Origin: Eubacterium sp.
GTDB lineage: Bacteria > Bacillota > Clostridia > Lachnospirales > Lachnospiraceae
Length of the DNA: 36,151 nt
NCBI GenBank assembly: GCA_024696635.1
Contig: JAILGP010000129.1
Coordinates: 1 to 36,151 of the forward strand
Direction of reading: 5' to 3'
In this document: piece by piece, positions 17,453-26,439 of the stretch
How positions within the stretch are numbered: position 1 is the stretch's first letter
Layout: each line of letters opens with the position of its first letter
Notes under the pieces: model-generated
The model's input: the letters and a program-made list of their open reading frames with translations, nothing else
Told to the model about the DNA's origin: nothing
The model's database searches: none
Made by a program: the position numbers and the translations under genes

Positions 17453-18454
17453 TTAATACAATCCGCTTTCGCCGAATTTCTTAGCCAGTTTATCGGATCC
17501 AAGTACAAGAATCATACCAACAACCGATTTAAACATTCCGGCAGCAGCCGAGAAGGAATACTGTCCATTTTTAATACCTCTTGTATAGATATAGGTATCA
17601 AATACATCAGCCATATCCATATTAAGGTCGTTTCTCATAAGGAATATCTGTTCATATCCTGTGTTAAGTAATCCTCCTACTCTCAATATGAGCATTGTGA
17701 TAATTGTTGTCTTAATAGCAGGAAGTGTAATATAACGCATTAACTGCCATCTGTTTGCTCCATCAATTTTAGCAGCTTCATACATTTCCATATCTACACC
17801 AGCTAAAGCTGCAAGGAATATGATTGTTCCATAACCAGTTTCTCTCCAAATATCCTGACCTACTATAAGTCCCCAGAAGGTTGAATTTCTGGAAAGGATA
17901 TCTATTGTATTTCCAGTAATATTCTTTATGATTATATTGAAAATACCATCTGTTATATTAAAGAGCTGATATGTAAGACTGGCTACTATAACCCATGAGA
18001 CAAAGTGAGGTATATAAACAAGAGTCTGAACAGTTCTTTTATACTTCTGATTTCTTACTTCATTCAAGAAGAGAGCAAGAATTATAGGTGCAGGGAAATA
18101 TAACAAAAGCTGCAATAAGCTTATTCCCAGGGTATTTCTAAACAGTCTAAAGAAGTCTGGAGTTGAGAAGAATCTTTGGAATTGAAGAAATCCAACCCAA
18201 TCACTTCCCATAAGACCTTTGAAAGGACTGTAATCCTTAAATGCAATAACAAGACCTCCCATAGGTACATATCTGAAAAGTATGAAATACAAAGCTCCCG
18301 GTAAAAGAAGGATATACAACCATTTATGCCTTGCCATATACTTTAGTGTGCTTTGTTTATTCAAGGTAATAGTCTCTCCAGTGGAAAGCTTATACTGATT
18401 ACCTTTTTGTATAGTATCCGCTTTTTTATTAGCATTACTCTTTTTGTTACTCAT
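17453..18454 (-). CDS. ABC sugar permease (YteP/LplB-like), importer 2
   Basis: A 333-residue permease. A long basic N-terminus of about 45 residues (NKKSNANKKADT, RHKW) precedes six helices. The EAA loop is YEAAKIDGANRWQLMRYITLPAIKT and the end is DKLAKKFGESGLY. It pairs with the downstream permease and SBP2. The gene follows the deacetylase by 38 bp, so the enzymes and the importer share a transcript. Confidence 0.92.
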   Translation of the reverse strand: MSNKKSNANKKADTIQKGNQYKLSTGETITLNKQSTLKYMARHKWLYILLLPGALYFILFRYVPMGGLVIAFKDYSPFKGLMGSDWVGFLQFQRFFSTPDFFRLFRNTLGISLLQLLLYFPAPIILALFLNEVRNQKYKRTVQTLVYIPHFVSWVIVASLTYQLFNITDGIFNIIIKNITGNTIDILSRNSTFWGLIVGQDIWRETGYGTIIFLAALAGVDMEMYEAAKIDGANRWQLMRYITLPAIKTTIITMLILRVGGLLNTGYEQIFLMRNDLNMDMADVFDTYIYTRGIKNGQYSFSAAAGMFKSVVGMILVLGSDKLAKKFGESGLY

Positions 18455-18492
18455 TTTTATCTCTCCATATACATTATTTTCAGAGCTTTTTA

Positions 18493-19335
18493 TTAAAGCA
18501 GCATAGTTTTTTCGCCAGACTTACATAAGTAAGAAGTACGGTCCACCTCTATCCAGATATCATAAGCTGTAGGATTAAATGCAAAATCGCCATCAACCGA
18601 TACCCTTAATTCTGAAGCTGCGGTCATGTAATCATATATATCTATGTTTGTCGCATACCATATATCTTCACGACCACCCATCTGCTGGCAAAAGCCTTCT
18701 ATAACATCCCAGTTATTTTTATCCGTAAACTCATAGCTGTGTCCCCAAACATACATAAGATATAAATACTGAGTTTTAAATAAAGCCTTAAACTTTTCTC
18801 CAAGTTTATAAAGGTCAGGATTATTATGATGAGCCGTAGGATTCCAAAGCATGTAATTATCCGGCATAGCAAAATCCATAGTACTTTTTACCGTTCTGCC
18901 ATATCGAATTCCTGCGTACGGAAGCATCTGGGTAAGCTTTTCATTCACAGAGCCGTTAGGATACGCCAGCCCCCTGACCGTGTATCCTACGGCTCTTTCA
19001 AGATCGCGTCTGTTTTCTAATACTTGCATTAGATTCTGTTCATCAGGGCATCTTGCTATTGTCGGATGCTTTGATGTATGACAGGCAACCTCATGACCTT
19101 TATAAAGTTCTTTATATTCAGAAACAGGTATTCTTTCATTTAAATATTTATTTTCCAGTTCATTACTTTCTTCAAAGGAATTAAGATTAAAAGTCCCCTT
19201 TATTCCATACTTATTAAAGATTTCTACAAGTCGTCTGTCTTCTATACGACCATCGTCATAACTCATGGTAAGGACTTTATGTCTGCCGCCAGGAAAACAC
19301 GTATATATGACTCTTAATGGTCTGTCATTACTCAT
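18493..19335 (-). CDS. NodB-like polysaccharide deacetylase, cytoplasmic
   Basis: A 280-residue carbohydrate-esterase-4-type protein. The catalytic motifs are visible: MSYDDG with Asp27/Asp28, HTSKHP with metal His86 and His90, AYPNG at 124-128 and a late WGHSYEF with His199. Classical members remove N- or O-acetyl groups from chitin, peptidoglycan or xylan and are secreted, but this one has no signal peptide. It overlaps the PL11 gene by 8 bp, a sign of translational coupling, and so probably acts on imported rhamnogalacturonan fragments. The substrate is inferred; it could equally deacetylate galacturonate residues not reached by CE12. Confidence 0.85.
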   Translation of the reverse strand: MSNDRPLRVIYTCFPGGRHKVLTMSYDDGRIEDRRLVEIFNKYGIKGTFNLNSFEESNELENKYLNERIPVSEYKELYKGHEVACHTSKHPTIARCPDEQNLMQVLENRRDLERAVGYTVRGLAYPNGSVNEKLTQMLPYAGIRYGRTVKSTMDFAMPDNYMLWNPTAHHNNPDLYKLGEKFKALFKTQYLYLMYVWGHSYEFTDKNNWDVIEGFCQQMGGREDIWYATNIDIYDYMTAASELRVSVDGDFAFNPTAYDIWIEVDRTSYLCKSGEKTMLL

Positions 19336-21565
19336 TGCGGTTCATATCTCCTTCCTTATAGTCCAGAGGAACCTTTGAAAAATCCATGTCAGAAGCATAA
19401 TAGTAACTTGTATAGCAGGTCTGATTATAGCAATTATTCTGCCATGCAATTCCAGTTCTATACATTATGTCGTCCATAGGTGTATAAAGCTTATGCTTAG
19501 TCACCTCTGTATTTGTATAAATTCTAAATGCACTGTCATCTTCCAGTCTTAGAATTATATCCTCTCTGAAATCACCAAATATACTGGCCACCAGCGAAGG
19601 ATTCCCTTTAGTTCCATTATTAACAAGCGTTCCCTTGGGTTCAAAAACTACTCCATGATAAGGATCATTTATCACGCCTCTTCTAACATCCTTCAAAAGG
19701 TAATTAGGTCCGTCTGTCACCTGTGTAGTAAGATCTGCCGCCCATCTTATTGCCTGATTAGTAGATGGTGCCTCAATAGGAAGTTTTCTTCCTTTACAGT
19801 CATAGACATCATTTACCCAAACCTGAAGTCCTCTGGTATTTGGATCTATATCACCTATCATGCATCTTCCAAGGTCGCAGTCTGCAAAAACGCCAAACTT
19901 ACCTATGGGATTACCGTCCTGATCATACATATCAAGCACTTCACCAGTGGCTGCATCTCTAAGTGCATAACCAAAAGGTGCTTCCATCGCTCCTTCAAAT
20001 ACATTAAATATCTGAAGTCCTTCACGATCAGGATCTATCTTGGCAACATGCATAGAATCGCCATGTCCCAGTTTCGCTCTCCTACCATCCGGAAGATAAT
20101 CATAAGAGCTATATAAGAGACTTCCATCATCATCTATACATGCAGCCCCATATATTATTTCCTGTCTTCCATCTCCATCAACATCAGCAACTGAAAGACT
20201 ATGATTTCCCTGACCTGCCAGGGTTCCATACAAAGGATGTGTACCATCTTTTATATGGGGATTACAATTAAATGGATTATCCATAGGGACATGCTGTGAA
20301 TCCACATCCCATACCTTTTCAAATTTTCCATTTTTGATATTATAGGCAGCTAGAGTTGTTCTGGTATAATAGCCTCTGCACATTATCACCGAAGGTCTAA
20401 CTCCATCCAGATAGGCCACGCCAGCCAGGAATCTATCCACTCTGTTACATGGTTCGATTCGTCTCATGGAATAATCTCCCCACATAAGTCCGTCATCTTC
20501 TCTCAAAAATGGATAATCTATGGTATCAAGTTCCTTTCCATCTCCCCCAAAAACGGTGAGATATTCAGGTCCCTCATATATAAATCCCTCAAATTCTCTA
20601 AGCTTATTCTTCTCACTTCTTGAAGGAGCATATACATCTAGAAAATAATCAACCAGTTCTGAAGCCTTCTTAGCGCTCAAAGGATAATCAAATCTTTGTT
20701 CTATACCAAAACACTCTTCAAGTGTCTTCGGCCAATTTCCTTTGAGTACCTCGGGATGAGCATCCCAGCCCATAAAAACGTCAATCAGATGATTCCTATA
20801 ATCCTCTGCAGAACATACATAATTATCCTTATCTGTAACGCCTCTTTTCTTATCTTTTTCAGGTATAGTTATATATTTTTCAGATATAACATTTCCGTCC
20901 TCATCATAGATTGTCATTCTTGTTCCTGGCGCTGTCTTAACAATCATCTGGGCACTTCCATCACCCTCAAAATCATAGACCATAAATTGTGTATAATGAG
21001 CTCCAGCCCTTATATTGGGCCCCATGTCAAGTCTCCAAAGAAGTCTTCCCTCTAAGGTGTAAGAGTCAATTATGCAATTACCCGTATAACCTTTTATTGA
21101 GACATCTTGAGAATTTGAAGGATCCCATTTGAGAATATACTCATATTCCCCATCGCCATTTACATCCGCAATACTCATATCATTTATATGATAATCATAA
21201 TGCTGTCCTGACTTTGTGACTCCTCCTTCCGGTTTAACAACCTTGACATCAATATAATTAGATCCACTCTTCCAAACCTTAACAGGCTTACAAATAGAAT
21301 CCGCCCTATATCCCTTAGAAATGCCATGAACAGGTTCTACACTATATTCATCTGATTGTTTCCCATCTTCATCCAGATAATTAGTACTATCCGTAACAGT
21401 TGCTATCAGTTCTCCATTCCGATAAACATTAAAGTCTTCTCCTGTAAGCCCCATAGCATTGGAACCTGTCGCCTCTCTTTTGAATAGTCTCCAGGCCAGA
21501 AATATTCCAGAATCAGTTTTTACAGCAATGAGTCCACGATTCAAGTCTTCTCTTTGTTCTGTCAT
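19328..21565 (-). CDS. PL11 rhamnogalacturonan lyase, cytoplasmic (YesX/YesW-like)
   Basis: Cleaves the rhamnose-galacturonate bond of the RG-I backbone by beta-elimination, leaving the unsaturated end that GH105 removes. It is 745 residues long. The N-terminal beta domain starts RGLIAVKTDSGIFLAWRL. The eight-bladed propeller has repeated calcium-type loops (DVNGDGEYEYILKWDPSNSQD near 134, DFEGDGSAQMIVKTAPGT near 199, DVDGDGRQEIIYGAA near 462). RAGAHYTQFMVYDFEGDG is typical of PL11. No signal peptide, so it resembles the intracellular YesX in location. A GGGGG site precedes ATG. The 267-bp upstream gap suggests its own promoter in addition to read-through. Confidence 0.94.
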   Translation of the reverse strand: MTEQREDLNRGLIAVKTDSGIFLAWRLFKREATGSNAMGLTGEDFNVYRNGELIATVTDSTNYLDEDGKQSDEYSVEPVHGISKGYRADSICKPVKVWKSGSNYIDVKVVKPEGGVTKSGQHYDYHINDMSIADVNGDGEYEYILKWDPSNSQDVSIKGYTGNCIIDSYTLEGRLLWRLDMGPNIRAGAHYTQFMVYDFEGDGSAQMIVKTAPGTRMTIYDEDGNVISEKYITIPEKDKKRGVTDKDNYVCSAEDYRNHLIDVFMGWDAHPEVLKGNWPKTLEECFGIEQRFDYPLSAKKASELVDYFLDVYAPSRSEKNKLREFEGFIYEGPEYLTVFGGDGKELDTIDYPFLREDDGLMWGDYSMRRIEPCNRVDRFLAGVAYLDGVRPSVIMCRGYYTRTTLAAYNIKNGKFEKVWDVDSQHVPMDNPFNCNPHIKDGTHPLYGTLAGQGNHSLSVADVDGDGRQEIIYGAACIDDDGSLLYSSYDYLPDGRRAKLGHGDSMHVAKIDPDREGLQIFNVFEGAMEAPFGYALRDAATGEVLDMYDQDGNPIGKFGVFADCDLGRCMIGDIDPNTRGLQVWVNDVYDCKGRKLPIEAPSTNQAIRWAADLTTQVTDGPNYLLKDVRRGVINDPYHGVVFEPKGTLVNNGTKGNPSLVASIFGDFREDIILRLEDDSAFRIYTNTEVTKHKLYTPMDDIMYRTGIAWQNNCYNQTCYTSYYYASDMDFSKVPLDYKEGDMNRNE

Positions 21566-21735
21566 TTGGTCCCCCTTATTCAGTTTTTTTATTTATAATC
21601 CTTGTATTTTATATTCACGCTACTTGTTTTTTATAAATGCTAATTATCTACGTTTTTTTAGTATTACATCTTTAGACTTGTACGTTATACTCAGCCTACC
21701 CATTCATCTTGTATTATTAAATCATAAGATATTAG

Positions 21736-21779
21736 TTATAAATTTGTACACATTTGCACTCACACTTTATAAATTTGTA
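21736..21779. promoter_or_regulatory. Pair of 13-bp direct repeats upstream of PL11
   Basis: TTATAAATTTGTA occurs identically at 21736-21748 and 21767-21779, 31 bp apart (about three helical turns). On the minus strand TTGAAT followed after 16 bases by TATAAA overlaps the distal copy and could be a promoter. Same-orientation, same-face sites are the pattern expected for an AraC-type regulator such as the one at 22711-23664. The rest of the 21566-21832 gap shows nothing else. Confidence 0.55.
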
Positions 21780-21805
21780 TTCTTTTTATTCAAATTCATG
21801 TTATT

Positions 21806-21822
21806 GAAGTTTCCAAAACTTC
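21806..21822 (-). other. Hairpin after DUF624 gene
   Basis: On the minus strand GAAGTTT, TGG, AAACTTC gives a perfect 7-bp stem 11 bases after the DUF624 stop codon. No T-run follows, so it would at best be a weak attenuator or a 3'-end protecting structure. Confidence 0.45.
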
Positions 21823-21832
21823 TTTCTTGGGC

Positions 21833-22537
21833 TTAAAGGTTCTCAAATTTCTTTAGTTCTTCAAGTTCCTCCATGTTACCAGAATCTTCAGCATTCTCTG
21901 CTTTATCAGATTCTTCACATTCCTCATCTTCCTCCAGCTTTTCAAATTTTTTACTGAAAAATCCAGAAAACAAATAAAGCGAAAAGCTTTTAGCCATAAG
22001 CCATATAAGCCAGCACCATTTGATATTCTGATAACAATACCAATATGTAACTCCTTCTATGATTACGCCTATAAGAATCCAGCCCAAATTAGCAATTGTA
22101 AAAAAAGTTGCGCTCTTTAAAAGCTCTAAAAATCTTAATGAATATCTAGCAAAAAATGGGAATAGACAGAATACGATCATCACAAAAAGCAACGTGATAA
22201 CTATAAAGCCCAACAAGACAATTGGCGGAACTTTTCCATTTTCAGAATTATAAATCATTAACCAATTTATAAAAAATGATGTACCAGTTATTTCACATAC
22301 AAGTGAAAGCCCTATGCCCATAGGAAGATTTTCCTTAAAAGCTTTAAAAAAGGGTTTAATGATTGTTGGCTCTTCCTTCCTATGTATCTTCATAGCAACA
22401 TTATACTTGGCCGAAACAGAAGCCCCAGCTGTTATTATTGGTAAAGAAAAAAGGAAGCATAAAATATTCAAAAGCATAAAGTCGGTAGCTTTATCTAACA
22501 TTTGCATAAATCCACTATCATACCTGAATAATTTCAT
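21833..22537 (-). CDS. DUF624 (YesL-like) membrane protein
   Basis: A membrane protein of the YesL/DUF624 family, whose exact function is unknown; members are typically encoded with pectin or rhamnogalacturonan ABC importers. It begins KLFRYDSGFMQMLDKATDFMLLNILCFLFSLPIITAGAS, the family signature, and has about five membrane helices and an acidic Glu-rich tail of some 40 residues. The frame is open up to 22651, but the family start and an AAGGGG site seven bases upstream both point to ATG at 22537 (234 residues). It is first in the PL11/importer-2 unit, divergent from the AraC regulator. A second DUF624 gene lies at 27658. Confidence 0.88.
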   Translation of the reverse strand: MKLFRYDSGFMQMLDKATDFMLLNILCFLFSLPIITAGASVSAKYNVAMKIHRKEEPTIIKPFFKAFKENLPMGIGLSLVCEITGTSFFINWLMIYNSENGKVPPIVLLGFIVITLLFVMIVFCLFPFFARYSLRFLELLKSATFFTIANLGWILIGVIIEGVTYWYCYQNIKWCWLIWLMAKSFSLYLFSGFFSKKFEKLEEDEECEESDKAENAEDSGNMEELEELKKFENL

Positions 22538-22615
22538 ATCCAAACCCCTTGTATATGGTTTACTAACCCAATCTATTATGTATAGTATTATAATTCCAAG
22601 GCAACTCAATTTCTC

Positions 22616-22630
22616 TGTATAATTTATACA
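22616..22630. promoter_or_regulatory. Palindrome TGTATAATTTATACA in the divergent control region
   Basis: A 15-bp palindrome with 7-bp perfect arms around one base, between the corrected DUF624 start and the regulator gene. It shares the TGTATAATTT half-site with the palindrome at 13318-13346. Nearby TGCAAAAT is repeated at 22637 and 22660 (23 bp apart). A TATAAT on the minus strand near 22582 could be the DUF624 -10 box, without a clear -35. Confidence 0.55.
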
Positions 22631-22710
22631 ATTCTTTGCAAAATCAACCATTTATATTATGCAAAATATATGATAAAATAAAGACATCTTAATAATAAAG
22701 GAGTGTTTTT

Positions 22711-23664
22711 ATGTCCAAAAAAAAGGGACCTGTAATTGAATTTAGGAGTTATGAATTACCACCAAATTTGCCCATAGTGATATTAACCGGGGACGAATGG
22801 ATAATATCCGATAAACCTTCGGGAAGACTACACTTTCATAATTGTTTAGATTTAGGTTTATGTGAAGAAAACAGCGGTGTTATGGAATTTTCAGACTCAT
22901 GTTTCAAGTTTTCAAAAGGTGATGTAACTGTAATTGGATGTGATATATGTCATACCACATATTCAACTCTCGACCACCTCAGTAAATGGTCATATATTTT
23001 CATTGACTTTGAAGCTTTACTCGAATCATTTTTCCCACTGAAGCTTTTCACCAATATAGGTGATTATGAGGATCTGGTTCATGGTTCATGCATTAAAATA
23101 CCTTATGATACCTGCCCCGATATCCGACACTTAATAAAAGGAATCATCTCAGCTTTTGAACAAAAAGCCCCTAATTACCAATATTCAATCCGCGGGCTCT
23201 CCCTTTCACTTTTGATTGATTTACTAAACTACAAAAATTCTTCAGATATAAAGGCAATCGATAGTCCTAAATCAAAAAAGAATTCTCTTGTTATCGCACC
23301 TGCACTTAATTATGTTCAGGATCATTACGATGAGGACTTTCCTATAAATACATTATCTGATTTATGCGGCTTAAGCCCCACCCATTTCAGAAGGGTATTC
23401 ACTCAGATCATGGGAGAATCGCCACTAGATTATATTATTAATGTAAAAATCACCAAAGCAACTTCGCTTTTAAGAACCACCAACATGTCTATACTTCAAA
23501 TTTCCGAAAATGTTGGCTTTGCAACAATTTCAAGTTTTAACAGACATTTTAAGAATCTAATGGGATCTTCGCCTCTTAAATGGAGACAGGAAAATATGCC
23601 TCTTAAACAGGGCGATATAATCAAATATACCGGATGGCTTATCCCCCCATCTGATGATGAATAA
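22711..23664 (+). CDS. AraC-family transcriptional regulator
   Basis: A 317-residue regulator, probably of the surrounding RG-I genes. The N-terminal cupin-like sensor (about residues 20-110) contains GRLHFHNCLDLGLCEENSG and FKFSKGDVTVIG. The C-terminal double helix-turn-helix spans about 195-295, with INTLSDLCGLSPTHFRRVFTQIMGESPLDYI and ILQISENVGFATISSFNRHFKNLMGSSPLKW. AAGGAG lies seven bases before ATG. It is the only plus-strand gene and is divergent from the PL11 operon, the usual position of a local activator. The inducer is likely an RG-I breakdown sugar; this is inference. Confidence 0.93.
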   Translation: MSKKKGPVIEFRSYELPPNLPIVILTGDEWIISDKPSGRLHFHNCLDLGLCEENSGVMEFSDSCFKFSKGDVTVIGCDICHTTYSTLDHLSKWSYIFIDFEALLESFFPLKLFTNIGDYEDLVHGSCIKIPYDTCPDIRHLIKGIISAFEQKAPNYQYSIRGLSLSLLIDLLNYKNSSDIKAIDSPKSKKNSLVIAPALNYVQDHYDEDFPINTLSDLCGLSPTHFRRVFTQIMGESPLDYIINVKITKATSLLRTTNMSILQISENVGFATISSFNRHFKNLMGSSPLKWRQENMPLKQGDIIKYTGWLIPPSDDE

Positions 23665-23668
23665 AACC

Positions 23669-23712
23669 AAAACGGATAGCGGATAGTTTTTACCTACCGC
23701 TATCCGTTTTTC
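23669..23712. terminator. Bidirectional terminator between AraC gene and surface-protein gene
   Basis: ACGGATAGCGG (23672-23682) pairs perfectly with CCGCTATCCGT (23697-23707). It is flanked by AAA and followed by TTTTT on the plus strand, with TTTTGGTTTT on the minus strand. It ends the regulator gene 5 bases after its stop and can also stop the convergent gene ending at 23830. Confidence 0.93.
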
Positions 23713-23829
23713 TTAAATTCAATAAACTCATTTAATCAAGCTATGGAATCTAATCCTCAAATCAATCTCTATTGAATTTCTGATCAATTCCTTAATCCGG
23801 ATGTTAATTATATTATAATTTTTCTAAAG

Positions 23830-26358
23830 TTACTTTTTACTTACCGACTTTCTTCTCTTTATAAGACAGATTGAAAGTATCATTATTATAGCAATCACCA
23901 TTATCACAACAATAAATGTTATATTTGTTTGATCACCTGTCTTAACCTGGGATTTAGAATCAGCTTTCTTATCAGTCTGAGTTTTTTCCTGTTTTGGTGT
24001 AACACTTGTTGTTTTTGGTGTATTAGTATTAGGTGTTGTACTTGGTGTTACTTCAGCTTTCTTTGCAGTTTCTTCTTGCTTTGGAGTTTCCTGTTTTGGA
24101 GTTTCTTCCTGCTTTGGTACCTCCTGTTTTGGAGTCTCTTCCTGTTTCGGAGTCTCTTCCTGCTTTGGAGTCTCTTCCTGCTTTGGTGCAATTTTTGCAA
24201 TAAGCTTTGTCAAATTACCAGCACTAACCGTAGCATCCTGTTCCTTATTTAATGTAACAGTATATCCATCTGGTATCTTAACCACCTTATATGTATAGAC
24301 ACCCAACTGACTAGTATAGTTTCCAAAACTATCTTTTCTTGCATATTCAGTTACCTGACCATTGTCATCAGTTGTAAATGTCTTTGTTACTGTTCCGTCT
24401 TTTCCATCTGGGACAGTTACTTCTACTGTAGCTCCCGGTACTATCTTACCTGTGCTTTCATCATATATAGTTATTACAACTCCACCAAGCTTTGTTGCTA
24501 TTACTGCTTCATGTTGACCTGTACCCTCATCTGGTACTGTGACGCTGCCTGTTTCTCCAGTTTTTACAGAATAACCTTCTGGCACTTCTGTTACAGTTAC
24601 CGTATAATTTCCAGGCTTTACTGAAGGAATATTACCCTGTTCATCTACTATCTGACCTTCCTTATTAGTTGTATAAGTTGTTTTGTTGCCATCTTTATCT
24701 TCAACAACAACCTTTGCTCCAGGTACATCCTTACCGGATTTTTCTTCTTTTACATGAACCTTAAGCTTTCCACCTGTAGGCTTTATCTTTGATTCAATTT
24801 CTGTAAGGTTTCCTGCTGTTACTTCTGCATCCTGACTTTCATTAAGTGTTACCTTATAGCCATCTGGTATTGTTTTTACAACATAGGTATATGTTCCAAC
24901 TGGACTTGTATAGTTACCATATGAATCCTTCTTAGCAAATTCTGTGATCTGTCCATTCTCATCTGTTGTATAAGTCTTTGTCACCGTTCCGCCTTTTCCA
25001 TCTGGCCCGGTTACTTCTACTGTACATCCAGGAACCTTGTCTCCTGTTGACTCATCATATATTGTATGAACTATTCCACCAAGCTTTGTTGCTATTACTG
25101 CTTCATGTTCGCCTGTACCATCATCTGGTACTGTGACGCTGCCTGTTTCTCCAGTCTTTACAGTGTAGCCTTCTGGCACTTCTGTTACAGTTACCGTATA
25201 ATTTCCAGGCTTTACTGAAGGAATATTACCCTGTTCATCTACTATCTGACCTTCATCATTAGTTGTATAAGTTGTTTTGTTGCCATCTTTATCTTCAACA
25301 ACAACCTTTGCTCCAGGTACATCCTTACCGGATTTTTCTTCCGTTACATGAACCTTAAGCTTACCAGCTGGTATAACCGGATCATCCTTTACATTCAATG
25401 TAATATATCCACCACTTGTTGAAACTGTCGAAGGAGTGGTGCTAGTATCATCGGACGATGTAATTCTGTAACCATTAAGAGCAAATTCCCCAAGATTACA
25501 ATGCATATTCACTTTTCCGATTATTCTTATATACTTAGCCTGCTTGCCACTAGACAAAGTCAACTGGCTTCTATTAAACGTATACCAATTCAATGGATTA
25601 TTATTATCAAAAATTCCTTCAAGCGCATTACTCAGATCAAGGATTGTTTCCCAATCAGATGTTCCACCCTCACGAGTACCAACAGGGCCAGGGTCTGTCG
25701 CGACCTGAATCATAAGTTCTTTAATTCTCGCCCCCATATTTTTCTTATCTGCTCGAGGGTAAACACTTATCTGTTCAATATTATAAGCATCAGGTAATTC
25801 CACCATAACCCATGCAGTCTGTTCCGGAAGCAGTGGTGCCGGAACTCCATCATTACCGCTTTCAGCACCATAATTCATACCATCAAAATAGGTACTTGTA
25901 TCCCCATCAAAAGCACTTTTAGGTCCATTTGCAGCATTATTGTTCCAAACATCAGAACCAGTAGCTTCTTGACCGCTCAAATCCAACCAATCAGATGCTT
26001 CTGCAACAACCGGGTACACGGTATCAGATATTCCATAGCCTGGCGCTGCTTGTATTTCTTTTACATAATAGCTTTCTCCAGATTCGACCTGAGTTTCAAA
26101 GAATATCTGGCCATTATCATCTGTAGTACCTTGTTCAATAGGAGTACCTGTACAGGCTTCATTATCATACAATCCATATACAGCTCCTTTTACCACCTCA
26201 TCCGTTGTACTAGATCTTTTAACTAATCCTATTTTAGGATAAGCAGGGGTTGTAGTTTCATCTGCTCTTACCGACAAACCCGATCCACACAAAACATTGA
26301 TGATCATTGCAATCGTCATTAGAACACCAATATAAAATCTTAGAACTCCTTTTTTCAT
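23830..26358 (-). CDS. Cell-wall-anchored repeat protein with discoidin-like and SpaA-like domains
   Basis: An 842-residue surface protein. Residues 1-32 are a signal peptide. Residues 41-118 form a SpaA/prealbumin-like domain (GAVYGLYDNEACTG, YYVKEIQAAPGYG). Residues 125-305 are a discoidin/F5-8C-like module (SAFDGDTSTYFDG, AKYIRIIGK) of the kind that binds sugars. Then come two copies of a 198-residue A-B pair of SpaA/Cna-B-like domains (332-528 and 530-723), a PKQEET wall-spanning stretch (725-764), the noncanonical sorting signal VKTGD at 805-809, a membrane helix and a KRRKSVSKK tail. A sortase would link it to the wall. It lies among RG-I genes, so a pectin-adhesion role is inferred. 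GGAGAGGGAG precedes ATG. Confidence 0.88.
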   Translation of the reverse strand: MKKGVLRFYIGVLMTIAMIINVLCGSGLSVRADETTTPAYPKIGLVKRSSTTDEVVKGAVYGLYDNEACTGTPIEQGTTDDNGQIFFETQVESGESYYVKEIQAAPGYGISDTVYPVVAEASDWLDLSGQEATGSDVWNNNAANGPKSAFDGDTSTYFDGMNYGAESGNDGVPAPLLPEQTAWVMVELPDAYNIEQISVYPRADKKNMGARIKELMIQVATDPGPVGTREGGTSDWETILDLSNALEGIFDNNNPLNWYTFNRSQLTLSSGKQAKYIRIIGKVNMHCNLGEFALNGYRITSSDDTSTTPSTVSTSGGYITLNVKDDPVIPAGKLKVHVTEEKSGKDVPGAKVVVEDKDGNKTTYTTNDEGQIVDEQGNIPSVKPGNYTVTVTEVPEGYTVKTGETGSVTVPDDGTGEHEAVIATKLGGIVHTIYDESTGDKVPGCTVEVTGPDGKGGTVTKTYTTDENGQITEFAKKDSYGNYTSPVGTYTYVVKTIPDGYKVTLNESQDAEVTAGNLTEIESKIKPTGGKLKVHVKEEKSGKDVPGAKVVVEDKDGNKTTYTTNKEGQIVDEQGNIPSVKPGNYTVTVTEVPEGYSVKTGETGSVTVPDEGTGQHEAVIATKLGGVVITIYDESTGKIVPGATVEVTVPDGKDGTVTKTFTTDDNGQVTEYARKDSFGNYTSQLGVYTYKVVKIPDGYTVTLNKEQDATVSAGNLTKLIAKIAPKQEETPKQEETPKQEETPKQEVPKQEETPKQETPKQEETAKKAEVTPSTTPNTNTPKTTSVTPKQEKTQTDKKADSKSQVKTGDQTNITFIVVIMVIAIIMILSICLIKRRKSVSKK
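24187..25365. repeat. Tandem near-identical repeats, about 594 bp each, inside the surface-protein gene
   Basis: Two blocks encode the same A-B domain pair, offset 198 codons (about 24774-25365 and 24187-24770). Long runs, such as the VPGAKVVVEDKDGNKTTYTT segment, are almost identical at the DNA level, pointing to recent duplication or gene conversion. The B halves have diverged more than the A halves. Confidence 0.88.
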
Positions 26359-26409
26359 AGGCTCACTCCCTCTCCTTAAATAAAAATTTAATAATCCCCC
26401 TTAAATAAT

Positions 26410-26439
26410 TACTTAAATTTTATACCTAAAATTTAAGTA
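26410..26439. promoter_or_regulatory. Perfect palindrome, 13-bp arms, before surface-protein gene
   Basis: TACTTAAATTTTA and TAAAATTTAAGTA are exact reverse complements around TACC. It lies 52 bases before the start codon and could be an operator or a leader hairpin. The rest of the 256-bp gap is AT-rich, with a possible half-site TTATACA near 26502 and no clear promoter. Confidence 0.6.

Noticed and set aside
19655-20116. Open plus-strand frame of 153 codons
   Set aside because: Lies wholly opposite the strongly supported PL11 gene, has no ribosome site and encodes a low-complexity Ile/Ser/Cys-rich product.
22538-22651. N-terminal extension of the DUF624 protein (38 extra residues)
   Set aside because: Family similarity begins at the ATG at 22537, which has its own AAGGGG site; the extension overlaps the regulatory palindrome.
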